Assembly (NCBI GenBank): GCA_950295325.1
Contig: OX485805.1
Span: 49,996,758-50,060,757, forward strand
Direction: 5' to 3'
From: Polytrichum commune
Lineage: Eukaryota > Streptophyta > Polytrichopsida > Polytrichales > Polytrichaceae
Length of the DNA stretch: 64,000 bases
Part shown: positions 47,961-60,659 of the stretch, piece after piece
How the letters are laid out: each line of letters opens with the position of its first letter
Numbering within the stretch: position 1 is the stretch's first letter
Program-made: the position numbers and the translations under genes
Notes under the pieces: model-generated
Told to the model about the DNA's origin: nothing
The model's database searches: none
What the model saw: the letters and a program-made list of their open reading frames with translations, nothing else

Positions 47961-49114
47961 CGACACAACCAGGAGCTTATTACACGACATTCATTCACAT
48001 TTGAGGGTGCCAAGAATGTTGGGGTAGGCTCGAACATCTAGGTCACATACTGCTGCTGTCACATGATTTGAAAGATGACCGAGAAAACTCCTGCAGCGGT
48101 TGCTCATGAGCACTCAGCTCACCATCACCTTGGTCTCAAAAAGTCGCGACAGAAAGAGACATAGATTCCGGAGTTATGGCGGTAGATCTCATTGCACAGC
48201 TTGCATCAATGGTAAGGCACATAAAAAAGCAGGCACCTATGAACATTTTCCTCAAAATCAATCAAACCCTAGGTTGCTTCTTAAGGCAGAAGAGTCATGA
48301 GGTGGCGTCTTTCTTGCATCTGCATAATATTCCTTACAAACGGAATGTCTAGGATTCCCCCCCCAACAATGATTGGCCCGGCCCATGTGTCAGGATAAGA
48401 GCTATGGTTACACTAGGAAGGTGTCCTCCTTGTTGCCCTCCACGATTCAGGATTCCTACAGACCTGGACTTCTCCACTCCCCGCTTCGCTTTGGTTTCCT
48501 GGCATCACAAAATCATGGCAGGCAGGTGTTGGGACGAACTTGTCCCTCAGCCAAAAGATTGAGCCATTCAAGGAGGCGACGAAAATATTGGCGGCACATT
48601 GACTTCTGAGGTGAAGCGAAACAAATGACCAACCGGAAATGATGGGGTTGACTGGACGATGGGAGAGAGGAGAGAAACGAGCGAGAAATGAGTCATCTTA
48701 CACTTGTACATTATAAAAGTTTCTGGTGAGCTTCCACTTTCAGATGTGTGCAGCCTATCTGAAAGTCTGGTTTAAGAGATTTTGATGGCTTAGTGGAAGA
48801 CGAAATGCTCCAATATCTGCCCTCGAGAATCCGTCTGCACAAGCAGCAGGGGGAGCCTGGAACATGAACGTGCTGGAACGTGCCTAAAAACATCAGACTC
48901 AGACATCTTCTCACTTGGCTGGGTGGAGAGTGCAATGGAACACTTGGAGCGATGCTTGACTCATCTCACTAGACTACAATTCTCACTAGGCTCTGGCCCA
49001 TGAAGGATATCCATGATCCTTTGCCTCAATTTACATAGGGCGGCCTAGGTGATGTGCCAATATAACTCAGTACATTTTGAACACCTGTAAAAATAAATTG
49101 GAGTGCAACAGGTT
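47961..49114. other. PP4 3' flank and unassigned sequence
   Basis: The part near 49115 should be the PP4 3' untranslated region on the minus strand. A few short ORFs are present without family features. Confidence 0.45.
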
Positions 49115-52100
49115 TCATAGGAAGTAGTCTGGTACAGGCTTCTTGGATGGGACCCCCCTCGCCTCCTGTTCAGCCAGAGTCCGTACGTCAATCCTCTGAC
49201 CATCAATACAATGTAGGCCAGGATGACAAAAGGTAATGTGCACCCTCAAACTGTTATTACGGCACAAGTTGTGTAGGTACATCCCTAACAACCTGATATT
49301 TTTTCCAAATAAAAAGGACTTATTGTTACAGATGACAACTCATGGCTGCTGTGAATTGTTCAGATCCATCACTCGCATCCGTTCAAAGACTTGCAGACAA
49401 GAAGATGGTGAGACTAACCGGGGGTGCGGCCTCAAAAACAGTAAACTTTCTGTTGAGGTGCTCGTCCAGCTCCAATATGGCCGCGACATTACCACACCTG
49501 TTTCAGAGCAGATGCAATAAATTAGCTTATGCTCAACATGAACGCTCTGAATGAGACAGCACAGGAGTGACTCTGGTGAGGAGGTAAGCCTTGATTGAAG
49601 TGACTTCGAAAATTACAACAAACAGCAAAAACACATCTCAGGTAAGCGTCTGCATAATACCTGTAGCAATAATTTGGGGCAGACCATACTGTAACAACCT
49701 GATTGTTGAACATCCACTTATAACCTTCCATAACCAACTGATGTGCCCGACAGATAGTCTCTATCTTGTTCGCATGATTGAAGGTGGTGACTACATTGCC
49801 ACCAAATAAGTAACCTGCTCCTCGTGGACTGAGCCCCCAACCCTCAATCTCTTCCGGATCTGACCATAGAAGGTCACACATCGCACCATCATGAGGCACC
49901 TCTTGCTTGCGATCAATTGTTCTGATCTGCCACCAATATATACCAACTGTTAATCTTGGTAATTACACAAACTACAAAGTAAGGTCCATACTGGCAGGAC
50001 TGACAGAAGGAATAAGACATAGTACAAATACAGGAAAAAGATTACAGGTACTAAATGTTAACCAATATACCTTTGTTTCCGTCCCCTGCCTGCCTAATAC
50101 TGCAAATTATTGAGTACTTCCACATGCTAGGAATCGTATATGTGAAACAATTTTACAGAGAACCTTCAGGTTCAGAAACTGCTAAAACTAACAGCTCAAA
50201 TGCCGAGACAACTTTCTTGAACTTGCACTAGATGGAACATATTTGGGTAAATATAGGAGGATTACTTAAAACAAGAGAAATTCTAAGAGAAATTAGTGGG
50301 GCTTAAAAATCTCTCCTTCGTTTACTGTGTAAAGCCTCCAACCTAGTGGCATCATGTTCAAAAGCTATGGCTTTATAGGTACTGTAATTACGCAAAAGTA
50401 TTGCAAAGGGTTATCAGGGAATTGAACAATTTATTCATATACAAGCTTTGACCATAAAAGGGCTACAATTAACAGTGGAGCTAAACTTAGAGTTAAGAAT
50501 GACATGTACCAATTTAGCTTCCAAAATGTACATTACTAAATAATTTTCCACTAACTTCTGTCAAATGACCCACCTGATCCACTGTTGTTATGGAAGGAGA
50601 AAGACCACCATGGACGCTGAAGATTCGATTATCAATCAGTGCTGAAAGACTGTCGAAAGGCAACAAGAAAGAGAAAAATGTCACACAGCAATACAAAAAC
50701 AAGAATTCTTGATGGTGTGAAGAAAAGGCTGCAACATTCTGATCTTGCATTTGACAAACAAACCAAAGCCATACTTGTTCTACAGCCCAGTTGATGAACA
50801 CAGACCTCAAATAGTCAAAGATGTCTGTACAATATCGCCATACGTTCACTGAACCGTACTTGCGTAGACATTCATCATAGAATCCATAGACCTGTCCAGA
50901 TCCAGAAACACCATATAAATAGGTGGTCTAATGTAGAAGAACCTCCCTCAATACAGAACCAACATCAGACATTTCCACTTATAAGATAACAAAACACAGA
51001 TGAAAGTGATCCAATTTTAATTAGATGACTATTGAGAGGTATACCCACAACCCAAGAAACATAAATCATCCCATTATAGATTGCTGTACTGTTAGTGACT
51101 ATAAACCCAGAGAATGGAGACTCTGGTTTCACTCATTGTTGTATCATGAGCATGTGGAAGAACTCTTGCCTGTGTGATCTGACGACTCTCATGGTTGCCT
51201 CGTATCAAAGTTATTCGATCAGGGTACCGGACCTGTGAAAGTAACCTCATGCTGTTAAATGGCCATCTCTCAAGCAGACAAAAATAGTTTCTACTACTGC
51301 AAATTAAGGAAATATTCACCCTTCTCTTTAAACTGAAGCTTTCAGCTAGAACATCCAAAAATGAGAACTTAACAATATTCCTTACAAGAAAGACTGCATA
51401 ACTTGCAAGGAAAAGGAGGAATAATGTTTGCACAACTACTCAGAGAGAAACCAGAGGAAATCTCTTTGGAAGCAAGAATGACTAAATAGCTTGGAGCCAT
51501 AGTACATCACAACGTCCATCAAGCTAAACAAGAACATTCCAAGAAAACACCGCATTCTACTGCAAAAAGAAAATTGCATGCTTGGATGACAGCTAGTTGA
51601 GATCCTTTTGTCAGCTCCAAGTGAAGTGTAAATAGGAATCAAGAGTAAAAGGAAGGTACTGTTTTTATATAAGGAGGAAGATTAGAAAAGGGAAAATACC
51701 TTCAATGCAAGTAATAACAAGAATGTCTCCACTGAATAGAATCCCCTGTCAACAAAGTCCCCTAGAAACAAATAATTGGTTTGAGGACAATCTCCACCAA
51801 CTTTGAAAAGCTCCTTGAGATCATAGAACTGTCCATGAATGTCACCACAAATCTGTGACACCAAAAAAAAACAACTCTACAGGTTAAAACAAATCAAACC
51901 CTTCGAAAGACATCACGATGAAAGAATCTTATATCATATAACAGCTGATTTTCTCTGATGCTGTTAGATGCCATTATTCTCTCAAATACTCCTGATTGTA
52001 TTTAAAACATCAGTTTAGGAGTAGATCACTGTCCACACAAGCCATTCTACTCCCCAGAATTATCTCCAAAAGCCATTTGACCACCAACACAAACAATAGG

Positions 52101-53855
52101 CTGTTAGCATAAGTGTAAGAAACCCAATTGGAGATGTGATATATGATAAAAATTTAGTTTGAATGGACCCTGTATGTTCAAAATCAACAATTTGCAAACA
52201 GTTGGATGATCAGATTAGTGCAGGGAAAATCTTCAAGAGAAAATGTATACCCTCACCGTCGCGAAAAGCACATTTAATGACTGTTGTTTCCAGTGTACCA
52301 GACAATCACACCCATCATGTATAATAGTGACAATCTGCTAATACTTCATACTGATTTTATCAGGTCCCACCACATGGGAGCAGGTAATTCAGAACATTGA
52401 CAAGAGGCATTGTGCAAAATTCTCTACAGTTCCCAAAGAAACAGGAAATATTGCACAGCTAGTCTTGGTTACAAACTGCAGAAAAGCTTGTGCAGGTGAA
52501 CTTTGTTGCTATTCAGCTTGGACATGTATGTAGAGTGCAAGCATTGAATTGCAAAAGGCAAGGGATTGAAAGCTGGCAGAGGAGCCACCAAAACGAAAGA
52601 AACCTGCCTGAAGATCTTTATCTGTCCAGGCTAAATTCGATGAGTTCAAGGGGGAGAATTGAAACAGAGTATTTTCACCAAGGAATACAACAGGAAGGGT
52701 ATCCTATGATCACAGACTCGCAGGAGAGTAAAAGGTTCAAGAATTCAAATAGAAATAGCACTAAGTGTTCAATAAATCACATCAATTGTAATATCAGTGC
52801 TTCAAACTAGGTATAGCTGATGAATTTTTCCTTTAAATAAAAAGGACAAAACAACCACGATGAAATACGTCCCTCCCTATCCAAATGTGCCAGTCCAATA
52901 TCATCTACCTCAACTAGAAACCATTCACCTCATTCTAATTGCTCAGTTTATTTACCAAAAATTCACTTCCGCAGAGGGCTCATGGAACTGAGGTTCAAGG
53001 ACGCTTAATATATTAATTGAAATTTGATATGGCCAGCTCTTATATTAAATTGAGACCCACGTAGAAAACGCACGACAAGCATGCCAAGGGATGCAGGTCA
53101 TTGGAAGCAGAAGATGTGATGGAAAAGAGAATAGAAGGGACTTGACTGTGGAACAATCGAAGAACACAGATAAAACTCAAAAGCAAGCGAACCACTCAAT
53201 GGTTCAACAATTAATTCCATTAAAATTTGATACAGCCAGCTGTTGTATTATGCTAAGACACATAGAACGCACGAGAACCATGCCGAAAGCTTTAGGTCAT
53301 CGGAAGCGGAAAAAGCGATGGAGAAGGGAAGAGAAGGGACTTGTCTGTGGAACAATCATCAAAGCGCACAAATGAAAATTCAAATTCAGAAGCAATTGCC
53401 GAACCACTCGATTCAACAATTAAGTTCAGCGAAGAGAAAAGTGACCAAAGTGTTAATGAAGAAAGTTCAAAGACCCACATAGAAACACACGACAACCTTG
53501 CCGAAAACTTTAGGTCATCCGAAGAAGATGAAGTGAAGGGAAAGAAAAGAGAATAGCACTTCACTGTGGAACAATAAAATCGAAGCGCACAGAAAAAATT
53601 CAAAGGTAAGCAAGTGCCAAACCACTCGATTCATTAACAATTAAATTAAGTTCATCGAAGAGAGGAAAAGTGACCAGAAGATTTGATGAAGAAAAAGATG
53701 GAGCAAGCACTCACGGTGACCGGTGCATCGACTCGTTGGACGTTGCTCTCTTCCACGAGAATCTCCATGGCCTTGAGGCATAGCGCCTTAACCTCCGATT
53801 CCTTGAGAGGCTCGCACCGCTTTAGCTGCTCTATCTGGCGATCCAGGTCCGACAT
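49115..53855 (-). CDS. PPX: PP4 (PPX) Ser/Thr phosphatase catalytic subunit (8 exons)
   Basis: Exons (5' to 3'): 53855-53715, 51852-51700, 51232-51170, 50891-50806, 50649-50574, 49926-49661, 49497-49419, 49165-49115. They join without a frame break to 304 residues (family about 305). All PPP metal and catalytic motifs are present: GDIHG (50-54), GDFVDRG (78-84), RGNHE (109-113), His161 in SVHGG and His235 in RAHQL. The C-terminus ends DYFL, the site of Leu carboxymethylation and regulatory-subunit binding. The N-terminus [20 protein letters not shown] and [12 protein letters not shown] identify PP4 rather than PP2A or PP6. Relative to plant PPX, the loop [15 protein letters not shown] is one residue shorter. 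PP4 dephosphorylates nuclear and centrosomal substrates, including DNA-damage targets. The start at MSDL fits the family; the upstream open frame (to 54068) is not conserved. Intron 3 is GC-AG; the other six are GT-AG. Exon 8 was found by matching the last 16 codons ([16 protein letters not shown]). Confidence 0.95.
50892..51169 (-). other. PP4 intron 3, GC-AG type
   Basis: The donor reads CACAG|GCAAGA (51170|51169) and the acceptor GGACAG|GTC (50892|50891). Both flanking codons (Gln119 and Val120) fall exactly at the conserved ITQ-VYGFY junction of the family, so a GT donor cannot be substituted without adding or losing residues. GC-AG introns are a known minor class of U2 introns. Confidence 0.88.
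53021..53690 (-). repeat. tandem triplication in PP4 intron 1
   Basis: Anchors aatttgata at 53021 and 53224, and acatagaa at 53259 with its counterpart at 53477, define units of about 203-218 bp. Shared blocks: aggtcattggaagcagaaga (variants), ctgtggaacaatc, and gaaccactcgattcaacaat. It lies just downstream (in transcription) of exon 1. Confidence 0.85.
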
Positions 53856-54245
53856 GGCTCCCGTCTTGTCAACAGCGCGCCACAGCTTCAGCCGCAAAGA
53901 ATCATTCGTCTTGCCTCTCCAGGCCGAAGATGATTCGTGGGCAAGCGCATGGTAAGTTCTGTTGTTAGGAGCGATGATGCGCGGGCCTGCTTCGGATCGA
54001 CATCTCGTTGAAGCCAAAGGGTTGGGGAAACAAAAACAAAACAAAACCAAAAAGACAAAGCAAACCAAACCCTAATTCAGCGGACCAGCAATTGCGAGGG
54101 AACGGAGCAGGTCGATCACTCACATCCGACGGTACAGATTGCTCCGATCTACTTCGCCTTCCGGTCCGGGTACGAGGTGAGGACCGGACGATACCATACC
54201 CGGCATTGATACCCGGTTATTGGGCAAAGGGCGGTGCCATATGAC
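53856..54245 (-). promoter_or_regulatory. PP4 leader and promoter region
   Basis: Directly upstream of the PP4 start on its strand; GC-rich at about 54085-54240. No convincing TATA or initiator can be chosen by eye. Confidence 0.4.
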
Positions 54246-55737
54246 ACGTATTTAATGAAGGGCCACCCTATGTAACCACCTAATCAAGCGTATTAGATAA
54301 TTTACAAATTAGTGGAGATTGGCTAACATATGAGTTATTAGTGAAGATGAACTAACCAAAATTCTAGCTAACAACTATTATTATCGAGAAGAAGTCTATG
54401 GGCGATGAAAGCAGCTTCTGGCTTCTTTGCGACGTGGTAATTGGGCAATGAATTTCTACCATTGCTATACTATAGGCAATTGTATTCCATAACCCCTCTT
54501 TCTATGCTCTCATTTTTGTGCATTTCCACATGTTGCCAAACTCTCTAGCGTTGTCCTTGGATTAAGATTCTCTTCTACTTTCTTCAATTGTCATAGATTG
54601 GTCTCATGCTAGAGTCTATTAATTGTAGGCATTCCTAACCCTCTTAGTTGGTTTATGTGTCTTACATTTTGATTTCTTTATCAATCAGTCACTCACTCAC
54701 TCACTCACTTTCATTCACTTTTTTTTAAATGTATGGTTATTGCTATAGTTCATAATTCTCTCTCATTCCATGCACATACACACTTCATAGCTCCTTCAAT
54801 CCACATTGATCAATCTCAACTCAAGCATTTGATTATGATTGTTGTATCAACACGCATTCACTAAATAAATAAAAATGTGGTAACAATCAATTGTATCTAA
54901 CAATGTCATAGTTTATTGCTCACCTATCCTAGGTGGAAGCAAGCTCACATTAACCTCCGCAGACTACCGCACTCTACTCCATACATTTACTCTACGAACT
55001 TATCATTTGTTTAACCAAAGTTAATTTGCTCTCATTGTGCTTATTCAAACTATTGCCAGAGAAACTCTTTGTTAATGGCCCACTTGTTTCTTTAGGCAAT
55101 AGTCTTGTATGGTTGTCTTCACCACGTAGCCACAACTCCTTCCTTTTGTGTTCAAACGTGCCTATTGCCCCACTAAAACCACCTAAGACCGGCTTCCATT
55201 CGATTGTAGTCAACCATTTTCATCTTGAGTTCCATCAAATAAGAAAATAGGAAGTTGTATCCAAACTATAGCCTAACAAATTGTTCTACACCTTCTTTTG
55301 AAAATGTCATCATTATGGAGGAGAACCTATCCTCATGGTTATGACATTGTTGGTTTACACTTTAGTCTAGGTGGTAAGTTCTTGATGTATAGGCCTTAGC
55401 TTGTGTTGTCAACCCCTTCTTCCTTGGCTTAGCCTTGGCGTTTGTGAGGTGTTATGCTTGTAGTATTATTCTCAATTATAAATATATATATACACACACG
55501 TTTTGAGGAGTTGAAACCCTTCAATAATGAGCTCAAAACATTTCCTAAGTCTTTTGTAATTGTAGGAAGCAAATGCATTTCAATGCACGAAACTTTGACG
55601 ACTTGTACAAGTATGAAGAATGAAATTGAAGGATTAGTACATAGCCAACCCTTCCTCTTACCCTTAACTTTGTTGTTTTTGGTTTTTTTTTTTTTAGGGC
55701 AAGTATTTGCATAGTATGTTATCATGTTGTGGCACTA
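54246..55737. other. intergenic
   Basis: A (TCAC)n array at about 54689-54708 and (TA/CA)n near 55482-55500. No gene is recognised. Confidence 0.55.
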
Positions 55738-56049
55738 AGGGTGGGTTTCCACTAGGGTCCAAGACCATAGAACTCCAAAATTGACCGATCCTATTGGTTG
55801 AGAGCCAAAATATGGACCCGAGGATTTTATACTAGGGCATGAGTCCAAAGTATGAACAAACAAAATCGGCAACAATGTGGCACTACTTCCCATCAAATCT
55901 TTGCAAATCCTAACTCAAGAATTTTTTTTGATCCAATTAGAGGAACCAAGCATGAAGTTTGGGTCCAATGTTGAGACTAAAAGTGAGGTCCACGAAGGAG
56001 TGTTATGGCTCCCAAGTTTCTTGGACCCAGAACTTGATGTAAACATGCC
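55738..56049. mobile_element. possible TIR element, degenerate
   Basis: Left end gggtgggtttccactagggt with ccaagacc and right end cttggaccc...gatgtaaacatgcccc are loosely inverted. Flanking triplets TAA and AAT do not give a clean target duplication, so the call is tentative. Confidence 0.4.
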
Positions 56050-57480
56050 CCAATATGTTGTGTTTCAATACATACCACAATGATTTCAACTTTTATAATC
56101 ATATTTTAAGGTTCTTTAATTTTTTTTATAAAACATAAAAAACCTTTACTTTTGTAAAGGCATGATGAGACTATGGTAAAATATTCCATTGCCAAAAATA
56201 ATCTTGAATCTAAATATGCCCACACTAACCTAGGGGCTAAAGCAATGTTTACTTATGCCATGTTCACACTAGTTACCATGACATGATCTCTAAACTCTCT
56301 CATTGGTTGAAAAACGAAGTCCCACTTCGTTTCACAAAAGGTCACCAAAATTTTGAGTGACTATTGTCATAAAATGATTGAGAAAATGATGCAGAGTTGT
56401 CCATGTCTAGATTTGATGATTTTTGGTGGTCATTTGGATTTGCAGAGAAAAAACCCAAATAAGTTGCTCCAACAAAAAAACAAAGGTAACCGTGTTGAGA
56501 AAACATATTTTAATCAAAACTACTTCAAAATAATATGCAATGAGAAAAAAACTTATTCATTTTCAAATCCCTATTTTAGTAAATGTGGTTTTATTATTAT
56601 TATCATTAAAAAAAACCATGTTTTGATCCAAGTCTGCTTTACACTATGTCCCACGACCATGAAGTGATGTAGATTGCTCTTGGTCATGGTCTTTGGACCG
56701 CCGATCGTGACCACGATAATTCCTAAATAATTTTTTCTCTTCACCTTTGGTCACATGTGTAGAATGGCCCTTAATGAATAACGAACGCATGTTCGGTTTG
56801 AAGGATACATTATGAATGCAATTCAAGTGACTTGTAAGCTCCCTTATGAAGGCTTCTCAAAACCTAATGTGAGAGTCCTTGGTCATTGAGTATACGCCTT
56901 ACTTAAGATTCAACATTTCGTTGATTAAGCCATAGATGTCCCATGACTTCTTAATAAATGCAAGTAAGTTTAGGCTGTTTGTACTTTAGAATTTGAATGA
57001 AAAAAGCCTCCATCATGGGTAAGACACATATTGATAGCATTTCGAAAAGTACCTAAAACTCATCATACTCTTCAAATAAATGACCTATAAATTGAGAAAA
57101 ATACAAAGAAAATATATTAGTGAGCGAGCATACTCCTTCTAGGTCTCTCTCACACACATGACACGAGTGCTTAGTTTCAATATAGAATGCATAACAAATA
57201 TATAGCCGACATCATAAGTTCCTTCTAAACATGCCCTTAGTAGCATACAATAGGGATGCATCTACATGCGTTAAATGCATGAGCAAAGGGTCTTGTCACT
57301 TGTGAATTGAAGTTTCCTTACTCGGTCTACATACTATTGTCCTACTGGGCGGCTTCGATGGAAAATATATTTCATAAAGATATGGAGTTAAGAAAAAACT
57401 ATTTGTAGGAAACTAAAATTTAATGGCATTTTTTTTGGAAACAATAGTTTTCAAGTTTGTTGTAATCTCTTTTCGGGATT
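56050..57480. other. intergenic
   Basis: The end of a degraded element may lie at about 56750-56772 (tcacatgtgtagaatggccct), similar to the right terminus of family M1. No gene. Confidence 0.5.
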
Positions 57481-59520
57481 AGATTACATACACTATTCTA
57501 AGATTATAAACTGCCCATGTATGACAATACACACCAACATGTACGGTTTATGTTAAGGTCATCACATATATTTTTGATTGTGTCCATTTGTTCTACGGTA
57601 CCGATGTTGTTATTTTGGTGGTGTATGCAAAGGACTCTAATAGCAAGTGGTTCTATACGTGGCTCGGTGAGTTATGGAGGTTTAGTTGGTTCCTCGTATT
57701 TAGTGGTATTTGCCGGTATATGAGTGATTACATGTGTGTCTGAGAAATGGCGAGAAGAATTTTGTTAGTTGAGTGGAGCATGCAACTAGTGAGGAGAAGT
57801 AGGAATGGGTAATGTTAAAGGATGTTGTGATGTAGTCTAATAGTACTTTGGGTAGGAGGTGGTGTGAGTTTTTGAGTGGGTCATTTTTTGATTCCATGTT
57901 TATGTCTTTGATATAGCCAAGTTATTTTTATTTCGAATGTTTCGGTGGGGGGTATTAGGTCGTGTGATTGGTGTAGCATTTGGTTGTATTGGGTCCAAAG
58001 CCATGCATGCCTATTATAAGGAATGGTTATAAGATGTTTGTTTGTTTCGTCATATATGTGGGCGATGTCATCTTGTACTTGGATTTTGTTTGTGTTAGTA
58101 TTGATATATTTTTTGGGGTTGCATTCGTGTGTTGAAATTTTTACGAGGATGATGTTTAGGGGCGGGGATACGTGCCTTGGGCCTTTGTTTTGGGTAGAAA
58201 AATCATTTTCTCGTATAATATTTTCATATAGTGTATGTTGTTTCTTGGTAAAGTATGTGAGTATTATATTTGTATTGTGTTGTATGACTCTTGGGATGTT
58301 ATAGGGGAACAAATCTCTTTGTGGGGTTTTTTTTTGTTATAAATTGTACCATCGGGTAGTATCCAATGGCCTAGGTATGTGTACTATTTTTTTTTTTAAT
58401 AATTTTATGTTTGTCCACGGGGGGGGGGTCACTCCATTGTCAAGTTGAACACCACGTGCGACCAAGAAAAATCTTCTTTTGGTAAGTTGCACCACCAAAA
58501 TGGGTCAAAATTTTATCAATTTTTTTTTCATGAGTAGATATACACAGTACCTATGACATAGGTAAAAGTGGTAACTAAATTTGATGATTTGTTTTTTTCA
58601 TAAAACATACCATTTCTAACTAGAATGACACATAATTGAACTAAAACAATTACTAAAAAAAATAAAGATGACTAAAAATTTCAAAAAAATATACAAAAGA
58701 TACTATCAATGGTTATGTATATGTAAAAAAAATATAATAAATTTTAAAATTATATATGGCATGTAATATAGGGGTAGCAAACTTTGTCCGCACATGGTGT
58801 CAACTTGACAATGAAGTGACCTCCCCGTGTGTTTGTCTTTGATTGGTATCGTATAATGGTTTATTATTGAGTGTATAGGGTATTATATTGGGTTGTTTAT
58901 TATGTGTGTCGGTGTGGGCGGGTGTATTAGATGTGTTAGGGTGTTAGGGTTGGTGGTTGTGTGTGGGTATCATTATTTCGAGGTTCTATATTATGTCTTG
59001 TTATAATGTATTCTTGTTTTAGTGTGCGTGGTGGGTTATGATTTTGGTATGGCTCTTGACAACTTTCATTGCATCCTAGGTGGCAAAATAATTGTTCTTT
59101 TATTTTTAGTGCTTGTTTTTATCACGTGTATTGGTTTTTTGTAGAAGTTTATATATTTAGTATAGGACATCAAGTGTGTGCCATTCCTTAGAGTAAGTTG
59201 TTTTATGTCATATATGTTTTCTAAGAGTAGTTTGTGTATGTGTTTTAGATTTTGAATAAAGATTTTTGGCGGCGGTGGTGTTGTGGATAGTTTATGCCAT
59301 TCTTTTTCAAGTGGTGTTGCTTCCAAAGGGAATTTTTCTATTCGACTTATGAGATGGGCTCCACCTGTTGCTTTTATAAGGTATATGTTCTAGTGGTGGG
59401 TGATCGGTTACAGTCGTGGTGTTTGATTCTAGGTATGTTCTTTGCACCTTCATGTTTAGCAAGTATACAGTGTGTAAGACCCTTGTAGATTGTTCCAAAT
59501 TTGCCTTTATCATTTAGTGC
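57481..59520 (-). pseudogene. strand-skewed region, possible decayed retroelement
   Basis: The plus strand is strongly G/T-rich, so the minus strand reads as Asn/Thr/His/Pro/Ile-rich frames broken by stops, for example TPLEKEWHKLSTTPPPPKIF (about 59305-59250), HKLLLENIYDIKQLTLRNGT and HAWLWTQYNQMLHQSHDL (about 58010). The texture is like an old LINE or other retroelement coding region, but I see no catalytic motif, so the assignment is weak. A TIR element at 58419-58826 interrupts it. Confidence 0.3.
58419..58826. mobile_element. about 408-bp TIR element within the skewed region
   Basis: The left end (after a G-run) ggggggtcactccattgtca, agttg and the right end caacttgacaatgaagtgac, ctcccc are inverted repeats of about 35 bases with a few mismatches; they extend into the inner partner cacgtgcg/cgcacatg. 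The interior is AT-rich and non-coding. The target duplication is not clear. Confidence 0.75.
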
Positions 59521-60659
59521 ATTTATGAGTTGTTCCCCGATACATCTAAGGTAGGCATTTTTTTAATGAAAATGCTGCACCATCGACAAGCATCTAAATC
59601 TTGCAATTACTAACATGCCTAGGAGTCATTTCCCATACTTGTTATGGGCAACTATCTATGTGTGAGTTCAACTTGTTCCCTTACAAATGTCATCCCCCCC
59701 CCTTCAATGATTCACATGTTTAAATGAAATGATAATGAATAGAAACCAATTGGTTATGGATACATTGTTTTTGCGTAAACTCATCATTAGGAAGGTGACA
59801 ACGTAGTGAGGTATTATGTCTAAGCATGCGCATTTTTTAAAGATGTCTCCATTCCATAAATAACATCAAGGACCCTAAATTAGTCTAGTGGGTTTTAGTT
59901 GGAATGAATCAACCCTCAAATGAGCCTCAAATTGAAGGGGGCTTGTTTATATTGGAGTCTTATTGTCCATCACGAGTGAGTTAGATAGACGCCACGAACC
60001 CCAAGCCGATTGTAATGTGGTTTCATGCGTAAAACACTATGTTATAGAAAGCCTAAAAGTTGGGTATCGAATTATCAAATTTCCTTGAATGTTGGGAGGA
60101 CATGTGGCACTTACACCCACATTTCCTATGTTTGAGTCCCAAATCTAATTTCCATTGTCCAACACCCCAAATGTACACAAAAATTACAACCAAAATTTGG
60201 GCTTTGCGAACCTTTAGGCGTTGAATCTCACAAAAACATTACACTCCAGCGTTGGTGAACATAAAATGTATGGCTTGCCATGGTACCATAAAATACAATT
60301 TGGTGGATGCCAAAGACTATACCAAAGATTTCAAAGTTGTGGTCAAAGGTCACACCAATTATTGCAATGTCATGGGCAATAACCACATTGGTGTACATTG
60401 AACATATGTTATACATGTGGAAGTTGGAGAAGATGAATAGAATGGAAAGTCCAAAACCAATACTATGTACCACAATCATACATTTAATGGTTTCAAGTGT
60501 ATAACATTGATACACAATGTTGGCTCCATGTTATGTGTGAGTTTTGGGTTACAAGCCCAACATAACAAGAGTCTTATATATTCTCTAATGTTGTGTTATG
60601 GTAATCTTCTTTGCTCACAATGAAGAATAAGGTAGATGTGCCTAACATGGTGCTCGTTC
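59521..60659. other. intergenic
   Basis: Nothing recognised. Confidence 0.5.

Noticed and set aside
53652-54068. N-terminal extension of the PP4 frame by 71 codons
   Set aside because: The family starts at [10 protein letters not shown], and the upstream frame is not similar to any phosphatase and reads into the leader.
58920-58965. Telomere-like tgttagggtgttagggttgg
   Set aside because: Only two imperfect units in a G/T-rich region; not a telomeric array.
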